Of a DNA stretch of 38,958 nucleotides, positions 31,770 to 38,958 are shown piece by piece. Source of the DNA: a virus; IMG/VR virus record IMGVR_UViG_3300029258_001532, positions 1 through 38,958 of that record; one strand, written 5' to 3'. Positions within the stretch are counted from its first letter, which is position 1; every line of letters begins with the position of its first letter. The notes beneath the pieces are model-generated. The model was given only the letters and a program-made list of their open reading frames with translations. It was not told the origin of the DNA and searched no databases. The position numbers and the translations under genes were made by a program.

Positions 31770-32336
31770 CTACATACTCACTAAACGATCCGGTTTGAGC
31801 ACATCAAAAAACGCCTGCGGGATCGTGCCGGCCTCGGCGTCGCGGTTTTCGTACATGTACGTGCAATAAAGATAGATCGCATTTTTTACGCTATCGGGCA
31901 CTACCGTAGCGTCGTCGCCGTAGCCGGCGGTAAACTCGACTATAACGGAATTAATAGGCCGTAGCGTCGTGGTAGGCCATACGGCATTATCGTTAAGAGA
32001 AAAGCGGCCTACCTCGGAAATAGTGTCTATAAAATAATTTGTGTCGGCGAAAGTGGCCTCGGTGTCGTCGGTGTCGTAGTATTTAACTGAATCCACACTA
32101 ATTAGCGGCGACATTGGGAGATCAAAGCACGTCGGCGGGTAGCTATCAAAAATAACCCTGTAAACCTCTTTTACATAGCTGCGGTGCTGATATTCGCCAG
32201 CCATTTTCGCGGCGGCGTTAATCCATTGCTCTATAAGATCGTCCTCGACCGAGTGGGCGACGCGGGCGTTAAGTTTAACCTCGGCAACGGTTACCGGTGC
32301 CGCCGCTGCCGCCGTTTTCAGCCGGGAAAGTCTCAT
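31770..32336 (-). CDS. Head-tail connector (gp6-like)
   Basis: A 188-residue protein of the HK97 gp6/phage_connect type. Visible features: the N-terminal helix VTVAEVKLNARVAHSVEDD, then LIEQWINAAAKMAGEYQHRSY, then FDLPMSPLISVDSVKYYD, then a GYGDDATVVPDSVKNAI region. It forms a ring beneath the portal. The start overlaps the stop of the previous short gene by 4 bases (ATGA). Family match is clear by pattern. Confidence 0.9.
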   Translation of the reverse strand: MRLSRLKTAAAAAPVTVAEVKLNARVAHSVEDDLIEQWINAAAKMAGEYQHRSYVKEVYRVIFDSYPPTCFDLPMSPLISVDSVKYYDTDDTEATFADTNYFIDTISEVGRFSLNDNAVWPTTTLRPINSVIVEFTAGYGDDATVVPDSVKNAIYLYCTYMYENRDAEAGTIPQAFFDVLKPDRLVSM

Positions 32337-32578
32337 TTTACTACATCCTTAGCGTTAAACCAACGAGAAACGCACCCGTTTAATTTAAGGAAAACTTGCT
32401 TGTTTTTTCCGACGGTACGCCGGCAAGTGCAAACGCCCCTATACTCGGTTTCGCCGATCTTTACTGTAATTTCCTCGCCTTTCTTGGGGGCCTTGGAAGT
32501 GGCCGCCGCTGCGGGCTTGGTTTCGGCTGCCGGTTTTGTTTCGGCTGCCGGTTTTGTTTCGCCTTTTTTCTTTGCCAT
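32333..32578 (-). CDS. Short head-region protein with KPAAET repeats (81 aa)
   Basis: An 81-residue basic protein. The N terminus has about three tandem KPAAET units encoded by an 18-base repeat (about 32518-32563). Then comes a small beta domain (EEITVKIGETEYRGVCTCRR) with CTC and a further Cys, ending RWFNAKDVVK. No family recognised. It lies between the capsid-side hairpin and the connector gene, a common place for small head completion or decoration proteins. The repeat number may vary between relatives. Confidence 0.65.
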   Translation of the reverse strand: MAKKKGETKPAAETKPAAETKPAAAATSKAPKKGEEITVKIGETEYRGVCTCRRTVGKNKQVFLKLNGCVSRWFNAKDVVK

Positions 32579-32598
32579 AATAAGATCCTTTTCTTAAA

Positions 32599-32635
32599 GC
32601 CCCGCCCCTAGTCGCCAGGCGTCCAAGGGCGGGGC
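32599..32635 (-). terminator. GC-rich hairpin, attenuator-like
   Basis: GCCCCGCCC (32599-32607) pairs with GGGCGGGGC (32627-32635), a perfect 9-bp stem in the 85-base gap between the 147-residue and 81-residue genes. On the minus strand the stem is followed only by TTTAAGAAAA, so it is a weak terminator at best. It may trim or stabilise the highly expressed capsid mRNA. Confidence 0.5.
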
Positions 32636-32663
32636 GGGTGTTTGGCTGTTTACCTGTTAAGGC

Positions 32664-33107
32664 TTACGCGCCGACGCCGCTTTCGTGGTAGGCGTCGTCG
32701 ATCGCAATGGCGCTAAGTATGTTAGCGTCGTTTGAATCGCCGAAACTAAGGCACATATACTTACCGGCGGGGATAAGTATAGACGGCACGTTAAAAACCA
32801 CTACAACTACGGCGCTATCGTCCGTTACCGTAAAGGTTTTAGCGTCCGTTTGCCTTACGTCGTCCTTAAAGATCGGGACGTTCTCGGCAAGGGCCACCGG
32901 GTTAGTGCCGTCGGCGTCGTCGCCGCTCACGATAGAGAGCGCGAGGTTTGCCGCGTTGGCCATGGTGCAAAGACAAAGGAAAGTTAGGCTATTCGATCCT
33001 TTGGTGGGTTTGACGCCTATGGCGTCGCCGGTGCCGGTAACTTGACCGTTAAACAGCACGCGGGAAGCAGTTTTTAGCTGCTCGGGGATCATAGAAAGAA
33101 TACGCAT
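32664..33107 (-). CDS. Head protein after capsid, decoration candidate (147 aa)
   Basis: A 147-residue beta-rich protein: SRVLFNGQVTGTGDAIGVKP, TDDSAVVVVVFNVP, SILIPAGKYMCLSF. It directly follows the major capsid gene and is probably co-expressed with it. Single-domain proteins in this place often decorate the capsid or bind its vertices. No family is recognised with certainty, and the function is inferred from gene order. AGGAG lies 11 bases before the ATG; the next ATG (residue 6) is possible. Confidence 0.65.
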   Translation of the reverse strand: MRILSMIPEQLKTASRVLFNGQVTGTGDAIGVKPTKGSNSLTFLCLCTMANAANLALSIVSGDDADGTNPVALAENVPIFKDDVRQTDAKTFTVTDDSAVVVVVFNVPSILIPAGKYMCLSFGDSNDANILSAIAIDDAYHESGVGA

Positions 33108-33141
33108 TATATTTTTTCTCCTATTGCTCTATAGCCTAAAA

Positions 33142-34476
33142 TTAGGCCCGAGCGGCTAAGGTGATATAGGGGGATGTGAGAAACGAGCTATTCGCCCGGC
33201 TCGCAAGCGAGGTACGGGTATAGGGAGCGCCGTTAACACGTTTGATAAAACGAAATGACGTGATCGCCTTGTCGAAGTCTACGTGGATCGAGCTTGCGGT
33301 TTTGATCCCGCCCTTAGCGATCGCGATATAGTCCGACATATCGGCTAACACAATGTCCCCGAGATCGCCGAGTGCGGCGGCCTGCTCAATGGGGATCACG
33401 GGCAAGCCGAGCAGCGTAGAATAAGGGGAAACGCTCGCGCCGCCGGCAGGCAGGTAAACGGGCGCGCCGCCGGTGCCTACTGACAGGTTCATAAGCGGCA
33501 ATTGTTCGAGCGCTTGCTGTGTGATAAACCATGCCGCGTTAGAGATCCGGCGTGCGGGCATGCGGGCCCACATTTTGATCACGTTTTCATAGACGATAGT
33601 GTCGGCGGTCTGGCTTGTTTCTTTTGCAACGGTAACGAGTGCGTTACTGTTCATAATTCCCAGGGGTTTGCCGTTGCCGTCGCCATCGAAAACGCCCTGA
33701 TCAAGCGCGAAAGCCATTTCGGCGGGGTATGCGCTTTGCACCCACGAGCTAAGCAGCGCGGAGTCTTCTAGCATTTCGTCGGTAACCTTAACAAGCCCCA
33801 TGAGCTTAGAAAGTTTAATATCAAGGTTACGGAAAGCCGGTTGCGAATACGTGCCGCTGCCGCCCTCTTTTACCCAGTAGACCGCGATCCCGCCGTAGCG
33901 GCTGCCGTCGGCCCGGCTGCTTTCGTCCACGCCGGGAATATTGGCGGTATTGCCAACGCCTAGCGTAAGCTCGGTAGCCCGGGAAAAAAGGTTAGATTCG
34001 GCTACGGCCTGTTCCATCATGTTACCGAAAAATTCTTCGGGAACTGCAAAACCACCGTCGGCCCCGGTTTCGGTGTTAAGTGAAGCCTTAAGCAGCCTTT
34101 CGGTGGCCTCGGCGGCGTTTGCCGTCTTGGTGCGGGCCACGTCTACGAGCATTTCGCCCAGGTTAGCGTATGGCTTTTTAGCTGCCAGGTTATCGCCGGC
34201 GTTAACGTCGTCGCCGTGGGCCTTGGCGCTCGCGTTTGCTGCGGGCTCGTGGGCTTTGGCGTCGGCGTCGGCCTTGGCGTTGGCGTCAACGGCTGCGGCT
34301 TTTGCTGCGAGCTCGTCGGCCTTGGCTTTGGCGGCTTCGAGGCGTTTGTATTCGGTTTCGGCGGCGCTGTATTTCGCCTGCTCGTCGTCTGTAAATTCTC
34401 GGTTCTCGGCTTGCGCGGCCTCAAACAACGAGCTCATAACGTCAAGCTGTTTTTTCATGAGTAAAGTATAATCCAT
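33142..34476 (-). CDS. HK97-fold major capsid protein
   Basis: A 444-residue capsid protein. The N-terminal 130 residues are an Ala/Lys/Glu-rich coiled coil (the delta or scaffold domain), to be cut by the neighbouring protease. The core begins near GADGGFAVPEEF and shows typical HK97-family segments: VTDEMLEDSALL, FDGDGNGKPLGIMN, WFITQQALEQL and DMSDYIAIAKGG. The end is VNGAPYTRTSLASR. GGAGG lies 8 bases before the ATG. Adjacent protease and portal genes confirm the role. Confidence 0.95.
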   Translation of the reverse strand: MDYTLLMKKQLDVMSSLFEAAQAENREFTDDEQAKYSAAETEYKRLEAAKAKADELAAKAAAVDANAKADADAKAHEPAANASAKAHGDDVNAGDNLAAKKPYANLGEMLVDVARTKTANAAEATERLLKASLNTETGADGGFAVPEEFFGNMMEQAVAESNLFSRATELTLGVGNTANIPGVDESSRADGSRYGGIAVYWVKEGGSGTYSQPAFRNLDIKLSKLMGLVKVTDEMLEDSALLSSWVQSAYPAEMAFALDQGVFDGDGNGKPLGIMNSNALVTVAKETSQTADTIVYENVIKMWARMPARRISNAAWFITQQALEQLPLMNLSVGTGGAPVYLPAGGASVSPYSTLLGLPVIPIEQAAALGDLGDIVLADMSDYIAIAKGGIKTASSIHVDFDKAITSFRFIKRVNGAPYTRTSLASRANSSFLTSPYITLAARA

Positions 34477-34492
34477 ATACTTAGACCTCCGG

Positions 34493-35212
34493 TTAATTGT
34501 GTGCCGAGAGCATATTTATTTTATGCCGGTGGCGGTTTGCTAGTGACATTTTTTGTGGTGGTTTATGTTCGGTAAATTTCGACTTAGGAAAAGACCGAAA
34601 TTTATTTAATTGAACCTCTACGCTATCAAAAAGCACGTTTTCACCCTGATAGCACGCGGCGATCTTTTGCTCTTGCTCTACCTCGTCGGCAAAACCGAGC
34701 TCTAAAGCCTCGGGGCCTGTTAGCCAGGTTTCCGCGTCCATCATTTCCGCGAGCTTTTCCTTTTCAAGCCCGGTTTTATTTTCGTATGTAGAGACTAAAA
34801 CGCCGTCCTTTATACGATCTATTTTGTCGGCGAGCTCGCGCAGCGCGTTAGCGTCGCCGCATGCGCACGTCCACGGGTTATGGATCATTAGCATAGCGTT
34901 AAAAGGCATGACCACCCGATCCGCCGCCAGGACAATAAGCGACGCGATAGAAGCGGCCAGCCCGTCAATATACGCCGTTGTAGGCTTATTTAATCGCTTG
35001 ATCTCGTTATAGATAGCCACGCCGGCGAAAACGCTACCCCCGGGCGAGTTAACATATATGTTAACCTCGGCGGCGTCCTCAAGTTTCTTGATCTCGTCGG
35101 CCACGCCTGCCGGCGTTACGTCCTCGTCTATAAATTTCCAATCTTCTATATCGCCATAAATATAGAGCTCGCCGATCTTGTTTTGTATTTTCGCTTGTAA
35201 CCACTTGATCAT
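34493..35212 (-). CDS. ClpP-like head maturation protease
   Basis: A 239-residue serine protease of the ClpP/S14 family used for capsid maturation. NSPGGSVFAGVAIYNEI (about 55-71), then the nucleophile Ser88 in DGLAASIASL and His111 in MLMIHNPW are visible, with an acidic MMDAETWLTGPEALELGFAD region downstream. The C-terminal 45 residues (FPKSKFTEH...) are basic and likely bind capsid. It would remove the coiled-coil domain of the capsid protein. It overlaps the portal stop by 4 bases. Confidence 0.94.
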   Translation of the reverse strand: MIKWLQAKIQNKIGELYIYGDIEDWKFIDEDVTPAGVADEIKKLEDAAEVNIYVNSPGGSVFAGVAIYNEIKRLNKPTTAYIDGLAASIASLIVLAADRVVMPFNAMLMIHNPWTCACGDANALRELADKIDRIKDGVLVSTYENKTGLEKEKLAEMMDAETWLTGPEALELGFADEVEQEQKIAACYQGENVLFDSVEVQLNKFRSFPKSKFTEHKPPQKMSLANRHRHKINMLSAHN

Positions 35213-36495
35213 ATATTACCTTCTTTGGTTGCTTGCTCCATTATGTCGCCGACGATCTGCCGGACGCGGTTGTCTATTGAGCCGCCGGCGTCGGCGTCGG
35301 GCTCGGTGCCGAGCGGCACCATATTAAGGGGCTGCAAATGGGTGTCGCCGCCCTCTACGCTGTTTAAATTCAACATACGCCGCACCTCGTTAACCGATAG
35401 CCACCCCCATTGCAAACCTTTCGCGAAACTCTCCGACATAGTTTTAGAGTCGCCGCGCAAAAGGGTGCTAATATTGTACTCCATATAATAGCCCTGCGCC
35501 CGCTGCCGGGGCGTGAGTAATTGGCTATTAATATTTTGCTCGGCCCGGCGAAAATGCGGTAGCATTGTATACATAACAAACTCTAAACTTTGCTGCTCGA
35601 TATTATTATTTGTCGATTTTTCGAGGTGCTGCACTAAATGAGGTTGCACTCGGAAAAATCTACAAATATCCTCGATCTGAAATTTCTTAGAGCTAAGTAA
35701 CTCGGCGTCTATAGGCTTGATCGTAAGGGGCGAGGCTTTTAACCCGTCCTCTAATAGCATAGGCGTGCCGGCGTTTTTCAGGCCGCTATAATTTGTTTTG
35801 ATTTCTTTTTTAAGCCTATCGTAAGCCTCGTCTTTTAGAAAGCCTGGGATCTCGAAAACCACCGAGGGCACCGCGCCGTTTTTAAAAAACTCCTGGCCGA
35901 ATTTTTCGTAAGAATAGCCGAGCATAATAGCGCGGGCGGCGTACTCTAATAGCGACATGCCGACGATCCCGTTAACCGAGGGCCCCGGGACGTGTAAAAC
36001 CTCGTCGCGCTCTAAAACTACCTGGCCGGCGTCGCCGTTTACCCGGTATTTTATCCGGCGATCCTTTTGATCGCGGAAAATTGTAACGTTTTGCCACTCC
36101 AATTGGGACAGGCCGGCCAGGCGTCGCCCGTTTTTAAGGCGCTCGGCTACGAAATTGCCGCCCAAATTGGTTTGATACATTTGGCACTCTTGGAAATTAT
36201 AGGCGCTCGTTTCGTCGTTTGGGGCCTCGTGTAGAATAGGAAAAAGGCCGGTTTCGTTAGTGGCCTCGCGATCCCCGGTTTCGGTGTCGCGTTTGTACTC
36301 GTGGATCGATACGCTCGCGAAAGTCTCGGCGAGTACCCGGTTACATGCGAAAAAAGCGCTGTATTTAAGCGCGAGATCTTGGGAGATCTGGCCGTAGGTA
36401 TCCGGCGGCATATCTCCCCCGCCTAGCCACTCTTTTACGTACTGTTCAAAGTAAGAATTGGAAAAAACCGCCCGCACTCTTTGAAAAAATTTCAT
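35209..36495 (-). CDS. Portal protein (HK97 type)
   Basis: A 428-residue portal subunit. It shows the family features: LALKYSAFFACNRVLAETFASV near the N terminus, VLHVPGPSVNGIVGMSLLEY (about 165-185), FFKNGAVPSVVFE, and the HLEKSTNNNIEQQSLEFV segment (about 290-307). The C terminus holds the MNLNSVEGGD stretch. It forms the DNA gate in the head vertex. It overlaps terL by 4 bases and the protease by 4. Confidence 0.95.
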   Translation of the reverse strand: MKFFQRVRAVFSNSYFEQYVKEWLGGGDMPPDTYGQISQDLALKYSAFFACNRVLAETFASVSIHEYKRDTETGDREATNETGLFPILHEAPNDETSAYNFQECQMYQTNLGGNFVAERLKNGRRLAGLSQLEWQNVTIFRDQKDRRIKYRVNGDAGQVVLERDEVLHVPGPSVNGIVGMSLLEYAARAIMLGYSYEKFGQEFFKNGAVPSVVFEIPGFLKDEAYDRLKKEIKTNYSGLKNAGTPMLLEDGLKASPLTIKPIDAELLSSKKFQIEDICRFFRVQPHLVQHLEKSTNNNIEQQSLEFVMYTMLPHFRRAEQNINSQLLTPRQRAQGYYMEYNISTLLRGDSKTMSESFAKGLQWGWLSVNEVRRMLNLNSVEGGDTHLQPLNMVPLGTEPDADAGGSIDNRVRQIVGDIMEQATKEGNI

Positions 36496-38264
36496 GCTGC
36501 AAAACTCCTCATAGGCCTATTATTATAACCGCCGATTGTATCGGCCACCATTGCGCGCACATAGGCGTTAATAATTGAGGCAATAGGATCGATCCTTTCC
36601 GAGCTTTTCGCCTTGTTTAGCAGAATATTCATATTTCGATCTACAATATCAACAATTGCGTTTCCGATCGCCCAAGAAATTACCGGGTTTCCGTCGTGTA
36701 TTATATTCTTATTAGCTACTTGATCCCTGAAATCCTTTGTGGGCTCGCTTAAAGTCTTGATCCCCTGCGTGATATTTACCACCGTTTCGCCCTCTTCTAT
36801 AAGATCATTTGAAATCTGAAGAGAGCCCCACGGGTCTACGCACCACTCCTGCACCACGGTGCGAAGCCTGGCCACGGTTTCGTTAACCCAAGCCACTACG
36901 GTCTTATAATCGACTACCGCGCCCTTAGTGAGCGTTAAAAAGCCTTGTTTTTCCCAAAGATCGTACGGCACTAAATCGCCTTTCATTTTTTCATGTAGCG
37001 TACTTTCGGGAATAAAAGAATGACCTATTACTATATACTTTCCATTATACGGAAAAACGAGGCCCGCCGAGGTTAGATCGTTTTTCGCCGAGAGATCAAG
37101 GCCGGCAAAGCACGGGAACCCGGCAAGATCCGGCAGCGTATCGCGGCAGGTGTTCCACTTTAATAGTGGCATATAGCCGGCCTCGCGTTGGTTAACCCAT
37201 ACGTTTAAATGCTTAGTTAAAAAATTCCGCATTTTATCCGGTGCGGCCTTGGCCTCGTCGGCTTTTTTCTTCAAATAGTTACGGCCCTCCACATAACTAC
37301 AAATAATCGGGTTTGCCTTTGGCCAGTTTGCCGGCTCAAAAGGATCATCGATCAAATCCCCGGGTGCGATTTTACGCCCGTCCTCTATTTCTATGTCTTC
37401 GCTCGTGGTGTTAGTTTCGAGCTCGTGCACGTCGGCGAAAACGCTCTCTAAGTCGGTGTCGTCGTCGGGATCTAGAATCCGGCAAACAAGTTTATACTCG
37501 ACTACATAGCAGGGGTTATTTAGATCGAAGCCCGACGTAGTAATTATGCCAATTAGCGGCTCGGGCCGGGCACCCATGGCGCTATCCATTATATCATAAA
37601 TTTCCGTAGTAGGGTGGGCGTGGTACTCGTCTATACAAACGCATTGGGGGTTATAACCGTCGCCGGTTTTCCTATCCTCTTTAGATAGGGCCCGGCAAAA
37701 TGATTTAGTTTTAAGGTGCGTTATCTTATGGTAAGCCTCTTTATATTTGCCGGCCAGTACCTTAGAGCCGTCTAACATAGCCAAGAGCTCATTATATACG
37801 ATCGCGGCTTGCTCTTTTTTAGTGGCCGCGCAATATACTTCAGATAAGCCGCCATTTGTAAAAACCATGAGCTCATAAGAAAGTATAACCGCGAGCAATT
37901 GGCTTTTAGCGTTTTTACGGGCTACCTGAAAATAAAACTTTTGGAAACGCCTATAACCGGTATCCCGATAATAAAAGCCGTATATATTGGCCACTATAAA
38001 GGCCTGGCTAATGTGTAGCTCGATAGGTTGCCCCGTTAATATGCCCTTAGTATGGCTAAACAGGCTAGCCCAAAGGATCACCCGATCCACGGGGGCCCAA
38101 TCGAATTTAAAACGGGCCCCGGGGGCCTGCGCTGCCTCGTAGTCGCGTAGGAAACGGGCGCAGGCCTGGGCGTGCTTCTTGCACGAAAGCACCTTACCGC
38201 TAACGCAATCGCGGGCATACTGCAAAACCTTAGTCGATACGCTGCGCGGTTTTCGCTTTTTCAT
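36492..38264 (-). CDS. terL: Terminase large subunit
   Basis: A 590-residue packaging motor. The ATPase Walker A-like site is ARKNAKSQLLAV (about 114-125), Walker B is CVCIDEYHAHP (about 205-215), and the nuclease domain has AGLDLSAKNDLTSAG (about 388-402) and WCVDPWGS (about 470-478), with Asp residues expected for the cleavage site. It is of the Terminase_1/HK97-like group. It overlaps terS and the portal gene by 4 bases each. It would cut at cos with TerS and the HNH protein. Confidence 0.95.
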   Translation of the reverse strand: MKKRKPRSVSTKVLQYARDCVSGKVLSCKKHAQACARFLRDYEAAQAPGARFKFDWAPVDRVILWASLFSHTKGILTGQPIELHISQAFIVANIYGFYYRDTGYRRFQKFYFQVARKNAKSQLLAVILSYELMVFTNGGLSEVYCAATKKEQAAIVYNELLAMLDGSKVLAGKYKEAYHKITHLKTKSFCRALSKEDRKTGDGYNPQCVCIDEYHAHPTTEIYDIMDSAMGARPEPLIGIITTSGFDLNNPCYVVEYKLVCRILDPDDDTDLESVFADVHELETNTTSEDIEIEDGRKIAPGDLIDDPFEPANWPKANPIICSYVEGRNYLKKKADEAKAAPDKMRNFLTKHLNVWVNQREAGYMPLLKWNTCRDTLPDLAGFPCFAGLDLSAKNDLTSAGLVFPYNGKYIVIGHSFIPESTLHEKMKGDLVPYDLWEKQGFLTLTKGAVVDYKTVVAWVNETVARLRTVVQEWCVDPWGSLQISNDLIEEGETVVNITQGIKTLSEPTKDFRDQVANKNIIHDGNPVISWAIGNAIVDIVDRNMNILLNKAKSSERIDPIASIINAYVRAMVADTIGGYNNRPMRSFAA

Positions 38265-38857
38265 ATATCGAAACCTATGTCGCCGGCGGGATCCCGTTTC
38301 TTATGGCGTTTAATCGGCAGCGTGCGCACCTTCGCGGCGGGGTTTAGAAATATACGATCCTCCAAATCAAGGATCGCTTTTAGCTTTCGGTCTATGGCGC
38401 TATCCAATTTTAAAAGGGCCTGCAAGCTAACCGAATACTCGTATATGCCCCATAGCTTTTTAGCGCGGTGCCTGTTATACTCTTCGGCATTCATTAATAA
38501 AAGATCGTCTTGATCCTCTACCGGTAATTTAAAGGCCGAGAGCTCGCGGCGCTGCAAAACCATATCTAACCACTCGGCATGCGCTATACAATAGCGGTTT
38601 AAAATACCGTTATCGGTATCGCTTAGATAGGTGCCGATCTGGTCTTCGGATTTTTTATAAATCTTTGTTATCTCGCGCCATTTGGCCAGGGCCTTTTTGT
38701 GCGCTTTCACCTCGTCGGTAGGTTTAAAAATAAATTCGCCTAGCGTGATCTCGGCCTCGGCGGCGCTTTCGATCTCGGCCTTGGCCTTTTTGCATTTTGG
38801 GTTTTGAGCTTTGGCCGCCGCCGGCGCTCGTGGCTTGCGCATAGTGGCTATACTCAT
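38261..38857 (-). CDS. terS: Terminase small subunit (P27-like)
   Basis: A 198-residue protein of the P27-type terminase small subunit group. It has a basic N terminus (MRKPRAPAAAKAQNPKCKK), a helical DNA-binding part (KKALAKWREITKIYKKS, then DNGILNRYCIAHAEW), a helical middle and a C terminus with DLEDRIFLNPAAKVRTLP. It binds the packaging site and recruits TerL. GGGGGG lies 6 bases before the ATG; the next ATG (residue 6) is possible. It is the first late gene seen in the window on this strand. Confidence 0.88.
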   Translation of the reverse strand: MSIATMRKPRAPAAAKAQNPKCKKAKAEIESAAEAEITLGEFIFKPTDEVKAHKKALAKWREITKIYKKSEDQIGTYLSDTDNGILNRYCIAHAEWLDMVLQRRELSAFKLPVEDQDDLLLMNAEEYNRHRAKKLWGIYEYSVSLQALLKLDSAIDRKLKAILDLEDRIFLNPAAKVRTLPIKRHKKRDPAGDIGFDI

Positions 38858-38958
38858 ATAACCCCCCGCATATAGGCGCTATCGTGTAGCCCCTGGCATA
38901 TAGGCCCGGGCGCGCTAACTTTAGTTTTTTGGGAAAGGGGAATTTGTGAACAGAAAAG
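38858..38958. other. Region before terS, possible cos/packaging site
   Basis: No gene in the last 101 bases. Two direct repeats GCATATAGGCGC (38868-38879) and GCATATAGGCCC (38896-38907) lie 28 bases apart, followed by a GC-rich CCCGGGCGCGC and an A-rich end. Directly repeated sites next to terS resemble TerS-binding sites. The cos cut itself cannot be located. If the ends join, this region lies between terS and the HNH gene. Confidence 0.4.

Noticed and set aside
1-38958. Prophage integration module or lysogeny switch
   Set aside because: No integrase, excisionase or repressor-like protein was seen on either strand.

Overview
The window reads as one essentially complete tailed-phage (siphovirus) genome of the HK97 type, about 39 kb. 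The HNH endonuclease gene lies at the extreme left on the minus strand. Terminase small subunit, terminase large subunit, portal, ClpP-type protease and HK97-fold capsid genes run leftward from the extreme right. In cos-type HK97-like phages the HNH gene sits directly upstream of terS, so the two ends very probably join in a circle or concatemer and the window edge is an arbitrary break. No integrase, repressor, partition genes, tRNA, CRISPR or insertion sequence was recognised. The phage therefore looks virulent, or its lifestyle genes are unrecognisable. The host cannot be named from sequence. Ribosome binding sites are AAGGA/GGAGG-like and Ile ATA codons are common, which fits an ordinary bacterium and argues against a high-GC actinobacterium.

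Layout: (1) 4-438, HNH endonuclease, minus. (2) 496-1163, a gene-free control region built around a 394-bp mirror-symmetric array of TGTCTTG heptamers, followed by further direct repeats and a probable rightward promoter. (3) 1164-3171, six small plus-strand genes of mostly unknown function, several sharing a copied 5' leader. (4) 7435-3159, a minus-strand operon: membrane protein, beta-class DNA methyltransferase, two unknowns, a Prim-Pol/PriCT/SF3-like primase-helicase, a 36-residue membrane peptide and an M15A peptidase. (5) 7436-7705, a divergent control region with a TTGACA box and a palindrome. (6) 7706-15831, the plus-strand replication/recombination operon: repeat-domain protein, DUF2800 nuclease, DUF2815 SSB-like protein, family A DNA polymerase, small membrane proteins, DUF1353, Dam-type methylase, VRR-NUC and an SNF2-like helicase. 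(7) 38857-15828, the minus-strand late operon of about 23 kb: packaging, head, connectors, tail tube, tail assembly chaperones with a frameshift signal, tape measure, tail tip and fibres, and a holin-like protein.

How it works together: the primase-helicase and the family A polymerase, with SSB-like, nuclease and helicase proteins, would replicate the phage DNA, and two methyltransferases would modify it. The HNH/TerS/TerL set would cut and package concatemers into a capsid matured by the ClpP-like protease. A long tail (805-residue tape measure, roughly 120 nm by the usual 0.15 nm per residue) carries several elaborate fibre proteins. The least ordinary points are the symmetric heptamer array at 507-900, a tail-tube paralogue carrying a C-terminal beta-propeller, a textbook -1 frameshift signal, a shared DDLLS tail on three unrelated replication proteins, and a cysteine-rich insert in the helicase.
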